A DNA stretch of 45,256 nt, from the NCBI GenBank assembly GCA_014695255.1, contig JACJNX010000084.1, positions 1-45,256 of the forward strand, written 5' to 3'. The notes under the pieces were generated by a model. The model ran no database searches and was not told where the DNA came from. It saw only the letters and a program-made list of their open reading frames with translations. Origin of the DNA: Cyanobacteria bacterium FACHB-63. Its GTDB lineage: Bacteria > Cyanobacteriota > Cyanobacteriia > Leptolyngbyales > Leptolyngbyaceae. Position numbers and translations under genes: made by a program. Below, one piece after another: positions 40,131-45,256 of this stretch (positions within the stretch are counted from its first letter, which is position 1; each line of letters begins with the position of its first letter).

Positions 40131-40342
40131 AAGTCGGATCGTTTATCTACTGGGCTGGATGTCCCTCACACCTAACGGCATTCTCTCGCACTCAAGTTCT
40201 AGAGATTCAGGACGGTCGGGCGCGACTCGGAGGGTTCAGTAATTGGATCAGTCTTGACCAACTTGAGGCAGTCCAACCCACACAGATCGAGCGGAACCGA
40301 TGCAACGCTTACAACTCACCCATAACAGGAGAAATCGTATGA
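40124..40342 (+). CDS. Small beta-rich protein, 72 residues
   Basis: The ATG at 40124 is within the previous gene's end. The sequence is SH3-like in style (VGSFIYWAG, QVLEIQDGRARLGGFSNWI). Unknown function. Its stop overlaps the next ATG by 4 bp (ATGA). Confidence 0.6.
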   Translation: MLKVGSFIYWAGCPSHLTAFSRTQVLEIQDGRARLGGFSNWISLDQLEAVQPTQIERNRCNAYNSPITGEIV

Positions 40343-40494
40343 AGACCCCCGCAACAGTCCAAGCCGTGATTCTCGCGCTAACCGTAACATTGCTCGGCTA
40401 CGGGCTGCCAGGCGTGATCAGCATCGCTAAGTCGGTTCAAGATGCGCTCCCAAACGATCGACCAAAGATCGAGACTTTTGACGCACGACGATAA
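40339..40494 (+). CDS. Single-helix membrane peptide, 51 residues
   Basis: This gene starts at the overlapping ATG 40339. It has one hydrophobic helix at about 6-28 (TVQAVILALTVTLLGYGLPG) and a polar tail. It is followed by a hairpin. Confidence 0.55.
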   Translation: MKTPATVQAVILALTVTLLGYGLPGVISIAKSVQDALPNDRPKIETFDARR

Positions 40495-40500
40495 TCTAAT

Positions 40501-40529
40501 GCCGCCCACGACGCTAATCACTGGGCGGC
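40501..40529 (+). terminator. Hairpin between small genes
   Basis: GCCGCCCA (40501-40508) pairs with TGGGCGGC (40522-40529). There is no T-run, so it may be a partial terminator or an mRNA processing element. Confidence 0.45.
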
Positions 40530-40566
40530 TCACTCCCAACATTTGCACATCTGGAGTTTTTTAATT

Positions 40567-40881
40567 ATGACCCAGCCTATCGGCTACTTCACAGAGTCCC
40601 CTGAATCCCATCACTTGATCTGCGCTTTTGGGGATCTGCTCGAACGCCTCACAAGTAACGAAAAGCTTGGATTGATTGCAGCATTATCTATCTGGTTGTC
40701 GATAGACGATCCGGAGGATGCACATTGGACAATCCCCGCGATCGCCCATACGAATCTATTTCCTGGGTCAGCAAACTTCACTAGAGCAGCATCAATCATT
40801 GAGGAAATCGATCCCGATGATGCGCTACCGCTAATCGCTGCAATTCTTGAGCAGTTGCGAGAGGGAGTCTTTGCGGCATGA
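40567..40881 (+). CDS. Unknown soluble protein, 104 residues
   Basis: From ATG 40567 (MTQPIGYFTESPESHHL) the protein is acidic and helical, with SNEKLGLIAALSIWLSIDD and DDALPLIAAILEQLREG. A longer start at 40543 adds eight residues. Its end overlaps the next ATG by 4 bp (ATGA). No family recognised. Confidence 0.6.
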   Translation: MTQPIGYFTESPESHHLICAFGDLLERLTSNEKLGLIAALSIWLSIDDPEDAHWTIPAIAHTNLFPGSANFTRAASIIEEIDPDDALPLIAAILEQLREGVFAA

Positions 40882-41321
40882 TCAAACGCCTTTCAAGTTC
40901 CGATGGGACAACTTTTAGGACGTTCCTTTGGTCAGGCTCAATCATTGCGGGGTTGTTTTCTGTGACTGCCTTCATTACGGGAATGTCGATCGTCGGTCAA
41001 CAGACACAGATCCAAGCCATTAAAGACGGGCAGCAAGAGAAATTAAAACAGAGTCAGATCCGCCAGATTGAGGCAAAAGGCGAAATTTCTAAGACCTACG
41101 AAAAGTCAGGAATAGGAAAGCCCGTTCGCAACTTCATCATCCTGAACGGCACTCAACAGAACGTGATCGACCTGTCATCTAGGAATGTTCAAGTATTACT
41201 CAACTCAATGGCAGAAGGGGAGCCGTTAACCCTACTAGACCGACACAACAACGTGATCGGCTCATTCGACGGTAGACAAGTTTGCAACATCAAGAACGAC
41301 TGTAGACAAATCGCAAGGTAA
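40878..41321 (+). CDS. Bitopic membrane protein with coiled coil
   Basis: The protein has 147 residues: one transmembrane helix at about 17-37, then a charged helix (QAIKDGQQEKLKQSQIRQIE) and a beta-rich end with CNIKNDC. It resembles bitopic components of membrane complexes. It is coupled to the preceding gene and 4 bp from the next. Confidence 0.65.
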   Translation: MIKRLSSSDGTTFRTFLWSGSIIAGLFSVTAFITGMSIVGQQTQIQAIKDGQQEKLKQSQIRQIEAKGEISKTYEKSGIGKPVRNFIILNGTQQNVIDLSSRNVQVLLNSMAEGEPLTLLDRHNNVIGSFDGRQVCNIKNDCRQIAR

Positions 41322-41325
41322 TTCA

Positions 41326-42174
41326 ATGAAAACTAACGCAGCAAGAACGATCGACTACGAAGAAGTCGGTAGCAAAACCTTTAAGCCCAAGCGTAAATCG
41401 GGTTTAGGTCATGCTTTGTTTAAGCCGATTAACTGGGCATCCAACGGCTTTAAGTGGCTGACGAATCCCAATTCAGACGGCGGTGGACAGTATTTGATGA
41501 AAGGCTTCGCTGTCCTGCTATGTGGGCTGACGGCAGAGAACGCCTACCAAATGCTGAACGGTAAAGAGTCCGCTCGGTTCATCCCGAAACCTCTAATCAA
41601 TGACGGCGCGAGAATTGAGCGAGTACTGCCTTTAGGTGCTGTCGGGAATGCGCTAGCAGGCGGATTAGCAACCTTTCCGAATGTGGTGGGCGTTAGAAAC
41701 CCCGACGGCTCACCGCTTCAGTGGCGACCCTTTGGTGAACCTGACTTTATTGTTTGGCTCGATCCCGACTTTTATATTGCGGTGCTGATTGCTGCCGGAA
41801 TCAACGCGATCGAGGCGATGTTCCTGCGACGGGTCAAGTTGGAAGTCAGGCAACGGCAACTTGAGAAAGCCAACGAAACTGATGAGAAAATCGCCCAATC
41901 TCTGAGCTATGCAGAGAAGAAAGCAGAGGCACAACGGCTAGAAACCAAGCTACGAGAGATGCAAGTTAAGACGCATGGCAACGGTGCGATCCTCTTTAAC
42001 GGCGTGATCATCTTCGTTGTCTATTTGGGGGAAGGGGCGATGTTCTTTGCGACATCCGCGCCAGGGGTTTCGATTGTGACGAATACGATCTACGGCTTCC
42101 TTTCAGTATTTGGTGCTGAAGTCTTTTGGTCGCTAGGCGAGTCAATGGAAGATCGCCAGGAAGCCGAAAACTAA
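41326..42174 (+). CDS. Multi-pass membrane protein with central coiled coil
   Basis: This 282-residue protein has hydrophobic segments at about 58-75, 148-168, 221-243 and 248-272. A long charged helix (about 170-212) holds ETDEKIAQSLSYAEKKAEAQ. The N-terminus is basic. It lies between the bitopic protein and the ATPase, so a membrane complex with them is plausible (inference). No known family recognised. Confidence 0.65.
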   Translation: MKTNAARTIDYEEVGSKTFKPKRKSGLGHALFKPINWASNGFKWLTNPNSDGGGQYLMKGFAVLLCGLTAENAYQMLNGKESARFIPKPLINDGARIERVLPLGAVGNALAGGLATFPNVVGVRNPDGSPLQWRPFGEPDFIVWLDPDFYIAVLIAAGINAIEAMFLRRVKLEVRQRQLEKANETDEKIAQSLSYAEKKAEAQRLETKLREMQVKTHGNGAILFNGVIIFVVYLGEGAMFFATSAPGVSIVTNTIYGFLSVFGAEVFWSLGESMEDRQEAEN

Positions 42175-42181
42175 CGCTTAA

Positions 42182-42209
42182 GCCCCTTGGATATCCAAGG
42201 GGCGTTTTT
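42182..42209 (+). terminator. Rho-independent terminator
   Basis: The 22-bp perfect palindrome GCCCCTTGGAT/ATCCAAGGGGC at 42182-42203 is followed by GTTTTT. It separates the membrane-protein gene from the ATPase gene, so ATPase expression may be attenuated or driven separately. Confidence 0.85.
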
Positions 42210-42229
42210 AATTACTTCGGAGTGTTCCC

Positions 42230-43963
42230 ATGAGCCTATCTACCCAACCCGATCAGCCGACATCAGACCAAATCCGAGGCATCCTACAATCTACCCTAGA
42301 CAACCTGCACAGCCAAGCATCCAGCAATAAGGCGGCGTTCAACACATCGAAAACCGCAGGACTAGGATCGGCGGTTCTAGGCGTTGTTGCCTGCTTCGGT
42401 GTTCCTGCCTTGGGTATCCCTGCCGCAATGTTCGGAGCGGCTACTTATCTTGCAGGCTTGATCGGAGAGTCAGCGACTACGGATCAAGTGCGAGTGTTAC
42501 CGTTCTGCAACATCGACTTAACGGGATTCGCGAAGATGCTGACGCAAGCGGGGGAGGCTGACTCTACAGATTTAGAGTTTGCCGCATATCTCCCTAAGCG
42601 CGATCGCCTTCTCTATTTGCTGATCCTGACGCAAGGCGAGGGCTTAGTCCATCTCCTAAGCAAAGTACCGTCGAGACAATGGGAGCCAACTATCGAAGCG
42701 CTACTGAATCAGACGATCCGAGGATTGCGTAAGGTTGGGGGAGATGTCAGTTATCAGACTCTTATCCAGGATGGCGCGTCAATCCTTGAGACAGAAGCTA
42801 GAGAGTTAGGCGTAGAAATCCCAACGGCTGATCGTGGAAGCCCTCAAGCTGTGGTTCAACCCCAGATTATCGGCAACGATACGCGCCAGGGTGCGTTTGA
42901 TGTTCCCTCGCAACCCTTCGAGATTCCCGTCGATTCCCCAGAGTCAAAGCTATTCGATTGGAACTTGCTAAACACTGCTTATGATGACTTTCCTCACTTG
43001 CTGTTACTCGGCAAGACCGGAGCGGGTAAATCGTATTTAGCTGAGAAACTAGGGCGATTCTTAGATGGATCAACGATCGTCATTACTCCCAAGAAGAAGC
43101 CTAAAGACTTTGCGGGAATGCAGGTGATCGGCGTGCCCTACGACTTTGCAACGATCGCGGCAAACCTCGAAGGATTGGTGACGCTGGTGAAACAAAGAGA
43201 AGACCAAATGAACCGGACGGGAGACGATAACTTTCGCCCGATCAATGTGGTACTGGATGAAGTTCCTACCTTCGTTGCTGGCTGCAAAGATATCGGGATG
43301 GATGTTGTCCAGTCCCTCAAGTTCATCATCAGAGCAGGACGTACTAGCAAGATTCGGCTGATCCTGTTAGCTCAAGGGCAGGAGGTAAAGACGCTAGGGA
43401 TCGAGGGGGAGGGAAGCTTGCGGGATAACTTGAGTTACGTCTACCTCAAGGGCTTTGCTGAGAAACACGCTCAAGAAATCAAGCTGGATATCTCAAGACA
43501 CGATCGCCCCTGCGTTATTGACGGCAAGGTTGCAGACATCTCTCAGTTGGTCGCTCTAGCACCGGAGCCTACACCAATACAAGTCACTGAACATAAACCT
43601 ATTGCAACGGCTCAAGACCTGCAAAGGCTGTATGACTTGCCGACGGCACAGCATGAGGTAGAGGAGGAGGCAATCGAGATCTCTACCTCATTAGGAGAAC
43701 TCAAGTCGGCGTTCCCAAGTTGGAAGGCGAAGTCGCTAGAGGTTGCATCCTTCGTACTGGATTGGATGCGGAAGCGACCCGGAGAGTACAACTCAGCAGC
43801 ACAGATCCGAAACGTCAAACGCTTAAGGACTGACGCAGCACTCACCAATGAGTCTATCGAGAGGTTGCTACGGGCATTACTCGACAAAGGGCTTGTGACT
43901 GAGGATTCCGGGAAGTTCTCGGCTGCAATCCCGCAAGCCGATAGCGACGATTACGATTTCTAG
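42230..43963 (+). CDS. Membrane-anchored HerA/FtsK-type P-loop ATPase
   Basis: The protein has 577 residues. One or two hydrophobic helices lie at about 43-77, followed by a helical linker. The P-loop domain (about 240-430) has Walker A GKTGAGKS at 261-268, Walker B NVVLDE ending D343-E344, and AQGQ at 381-384 as a sensor-like Gln. A C-terminal winged-helix-like region (about 505-570) contains YNSAAQIRNVKRL. This fits hexameric DNA pumps (HerA/FtsK, T4SS coupling protein). There is no relaxase or VirB4 in view, so the cargo is unknown. Confidence 0.8.
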   Translation: MSLSTQPDQPTSDQIRGILQSTLDNLHSQASSNKAAFNTSKTAGLGSAVLGVVACFGVPALGIPAAMFGAATYLAGLIGESATTDQVRVLPFCNIDLTGFAKMLTQAGEADSTDLEFAAYLPKRDRLLYLLILTQGEGLVHLLSKVPSRQWEPTIEALLNQTIRGLRKVGGDVSYQTLIQDGASILETEARELGVEIPTADRGSPQAVVQPQIIGNDTRQGAFDVPSQPFEIPVDSPESKLFDWNLLNTAYDDFPHLLLLGKTGAGKSYLAEKLGRFLDGSTIVITPKKKPKDFAGMQVIGVPYDFATIAANLEGLVTLVKQREDQMNRTGDDNFRPINVVLDEVPTFVAGCKDIGMDVVQSLKFIIRAGRTSKIRLILLAQGQEVKTLGIEGEGSLRDNLSYVYLKGFAEKHAQEIKLDISRHDRPCVIDGKVADISQLVALAPEPTPIQVTEHKPIATAQDLQRLYDLPTAQHEVEEEAIEISTSLGELKSAFPSWKAKSLEVASFVLDWMRKRPGEYNSAAQIRNVKRLRTDAALTNESIERLLRALLDKGLVTEDSGKFSAAIPQADSDDYDF

Positions 43964-43967
43964 TTTC

Positions 43968-43984
43968 AGGGGGGGACTATCCCC
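43968..43984 (+). terminator. Short GC hairpin after the ATPase
   Basis: A G-run followed by GACTAT and a run of C (GGGGGGGACTATCCCCC) forms a small hairpin just after the ATPase stop. No T-run follows. Confidence 0.35.
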
Positions 43985-44008
43985 CACTTCACCTCAAGGA
44001 TTTTACGA

Positions 44009-44374
44009 ATGGAATTTTCAGAAGCGATCGCGGCAACACAGATCGAGAATCACATCAAAGTTAAGCAACCTCGCTTATGGATTCTGTGCGCGTTTTCCCT
44101 GCCAGATGCCGTAGCAGAGCGATTAAGCGCGATTGATGCCGCAAAAGTACAAGGGCAATACCTCATCGGATTTAACAGTAAACCCGTAAAAGGTGAACAC
44201 TTCCCCTATGAATCACACATCTGGAGAACTAAGGGAGAAGTCATCCAATTTCCCGCACGATACCGCAGTAGAGGGCGTAAGGATTCCCCCTTTGTTGTTT
44301 GCGAGTACGTTGAAAGTTGCGAGGATGATATGCAGATGTTTACTCGAATGCTAGAGCTTTCTTCTAACATCTAG
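44009..44374 (+). CDS. Unknown protein, 121 residues
   Basis: ATG start with AAGGA upstream. The fold looks mixed alpha/beta: KQPRLWILCAFSLPDAVAER, GQYLIGFNSKP, and ARYRSRGRKDSPFVVCEYV. No family recognised. It may be part of the ATPase operon (45 bp apart). Confidence 0.55.
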   Translation: MEFSEAIAATQIENHIKVKQPRLWILCAFSLPDAVAERLSAIDAAKVQGQYLIGFNSKPVKGEHFPYESHIWRTKGEVIQFPARYRSRGRKDSPFVVCEYVESCEDDMQMFTRMLELSSNI

Positions 44375-44511
44375 TCCCTCGCCTTTAGTCTTTAGTCGCT
44401 TAGTCGGGACTGGCAAAAATACGCTTAGTCCTCGCGACTAAAGGGGCTAAGGGCGCGACTAAGCGACTAGACTAAAAAACCGACTAAGCGGACTAAAGAA
44501 TTTTAGTCTTC
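44371..44511. repeat. Cluster of GACTAA hexamers in both orientations
   Basis: In about 140 bp there are five TTAGTC and five GACTAA hexamers plus GACTAG/CTAGTC variants, mostly in CGACTAAGCG-type contexts. Spacing is irregular (about 8-25 bp). The stretch is non-coding. It looks like an iteron-like or partition-type protein binding array upstream of the HicA-like and ParM-like genes. Confidence 0.7.
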
Positions 44512-44548
44512 TAAAAATCAACTATTGAACTATTAGGAAAAACCGCAG

Positions 44549-44719
44549 ATGTGTAGGAAATTTCAACAGGAGATCATCGCTGATGGATGGCAATTCTTAC
44601 GCCACGGCAAAGGCTCACATCAACTCTGGAAGCATCCAGAAAAGGGCGTTTTCACTATTAGCAAAAGCCTCTCTAATGGGCAAGCGGCTAAGGCATTACG
44701 GAGACAATTGTTTTCCTAG
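44549..44719 (+). CDS. hicA: HicA-like toxin (mRNA interferase), solitary
   Basis: This 56-residue dsRBD-like protein (ATG 44549) has GWQFLRHGKGSHQLWKHPEK with the catalytic-type His in GSH, then VFTISKSLSNGQAAKALRRQ, as in HicA toxins. No HicB antitoxin gene follows; the next 150 bp contain only very short ORFs. It could be an orphan. Confidence 0.65.
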   Translation: MCRKFQQEIIADGWQFLRHGKGSHQLWKHPEKGVFTISKSLSNGQAAKALRRQLFS

Positions 44720-44871
44720 AGAACTGCCTTTATGTGGGCTAATGTCCTTAAGTGCGTGCTGTATAGGAACATCGATACGCTGCTAATTGATGTACCATGA
44801 GAGCATCGAAATGCATCTTATAGCAGCAAAAGACATCTAAACGCTACACCAAACAAAACGGAGAATTTTCA

Positions 44872-45168
44872 ATGCAACTAGTGACGGCACAAAACCCGAT
44901 GAACATTGACGAGCCAGCAACCATAAAGCAGGGTGATTTTCTCCTCATGGCGATCGACCGGGGGAACTCTGGATCAAAGATCGCGGTATCGGTGAATGGA
45001 TGTCCGCTTAGTCCGTTCAAAATCCCTAGCGTGATCCGCAAGGTCGGAGAAGGGGAGGGACTGATCAAGATTGGCAATCAAGCTTATCTCTGCGGTGAGT
45101 CTGCTATCTCTATGACGACTGGCGCGACATCCACCCCACTAGGCAGGGTTGTTTCATTGTCAGCGTAG
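44872..45168 (+). CDS. N-terminal part of a ParM-like actin-family protein or stand-alone variant
   Basis: The protein has 98 residues. MAIDRGNSGSKIAVSVNG near 26-43 resembles the phosphate-1 loop of ParM/StbA actins (D29), followed by KIGNQAYLCGESAI. Full ParM proteins are about 300 residues, so this is a truncated N-terminal domain. A different frame stays open to the window end, so a frameshift is possible. It suggests a plasmid segregation origin. Confidence 0.5.
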   Translation: MQLVTAQNPMNIDEPATIKQGDFLLMAIDRGNSGSKIAVSVNGCPLSPFKIPSVIRKVGEGEGLIKIGNQAYLCGESAISMTTGATSTPLGRVVSLSA

Positions 45169-45184
45169 AAAAGCTAAACTCGGC

Positions 45185-45196
45185 AGTGACGTCACT
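45185..45196. promoter_or_regulatory. 12-bp perfect palindrome
   Basis: AGTGACGTCACT lies just before the final ATG, in the position of an operator for the next gene. No partner protein is known from the window. Confidence 0.35.
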
Positions 45197-45210
45197 CAGC
45201 TTTAATTTCC

Positions 45211-45256
45211 ATGAGCTTGATCGAACATCTGAAACAAGTTCCAGAGTTTCGCGCCG
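45211..45256 (+). CDS. Start of an ORF cut by the window edge
   Basis: An ATG at 45211 opens MSLIEHLKQVPEFRA and runs off the end. Too little is visible for any assignment; no Shine-Dalgarno stands out. Confidence 0.3.
   Translation, partial: MSLIEHLKQVPEFRA

Noticed and set aside
44732-44800. A 22-residue ORF after the HicA-like gene as HicB
   Set aside because: Far too short for HicB and without its features.

Overview
The window is cyanobacterial. GCGATCGC (HIP1-like) octamers are scattered throughout, and there are cyanobacterial family markers: DUF3143, a phytochrome/cyanobacteriochrome kinase, a CrtW-type carotenoid ketolase, and the lysA-cdaA-uppS cluster. I cannot name the species; a filamentous, Leptolyngbya-like chromosome would fit. 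The first 30 kb are ordinary chromosome. The last 15 kb look like accessory or integrated DNA made of small overlapping genes of unknown function.

Region 1 (1-30 kb). It opens with the tail of a transposase and a VapBC toxin-antitoxin pair whose antitoxin is frameshifted. Then come lysA (diaminopimelate decarboxylase), cdaA (c-di-AMP synthase) and uppS (undecaprenyl-PP synthase), which link peptidoglycan precursors and cell-wall signalling. Next are a Uma2 endonuclease, a DUF3143/J-domain pair, a Crp-family regulator facing rlpA, a PhzF enzyme with an M28 peptidase, an alcohol dehydrogenase, a GH31 glucosidase with an SDR, and murQ. A three-gene operon follows: an Lgt-like protein, a Tes-like radical SAM enzyme and a small membrane protein. 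After it come a methyltransferase with crtW, an SDR, a receiver protein, a large photoreceptor kinase (knotless phytochrome module plus DXCF cyanobacteriochrome module plus HisKA kinase), a phosphoketolase/transketolase-like enzyme, a GT87 glycosyltransferase and tRNA-His.

Region 2 (30-35 kb). A lone receiver protein has Asn in place of the phosphoacceptor Asp. It is followed by about 0.7 kb of hairpin-rich, repeat-rich non-coding DNA and then the most interesting locus. A five-repeat, four-spacer CRISPR array lies next to a 519-residue TnpB/Cas12-type nuclease with an intact D-E-D RuvC triad and a zinc ribbon, with no cas1, cas2 or transposase genes in the window. This fits the miniature 'type V-U' class. 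The locus sits between two copies of a cassette (RHH regulator plus a 96-residue protein). The left copy of the second gene is a pseudogene whose homology stops at the terminal degenerate CRISPR repeat.

Region 3 (35-45 kb). Two secreted proteins, small membrane proteins, a rubredoxin and an RHH-like operon precede a strongly symmetrical control region (16-bp inverted repeats plus 11-bp tandem repeats). Rightward from there, a tight series of small genes leads to two membrane proteins and a membrane-anchored HerA/FtsK-type ATPase. It ends with a small protein, a cluster of more than ten GACTAA hexamers, a HicA-like toxin and the start of an actin-like (ParM-type) ORF. This resembles plasmid or integrative-element maintenance and DNA-handling machinery, but most of its genes match no family I recognise.
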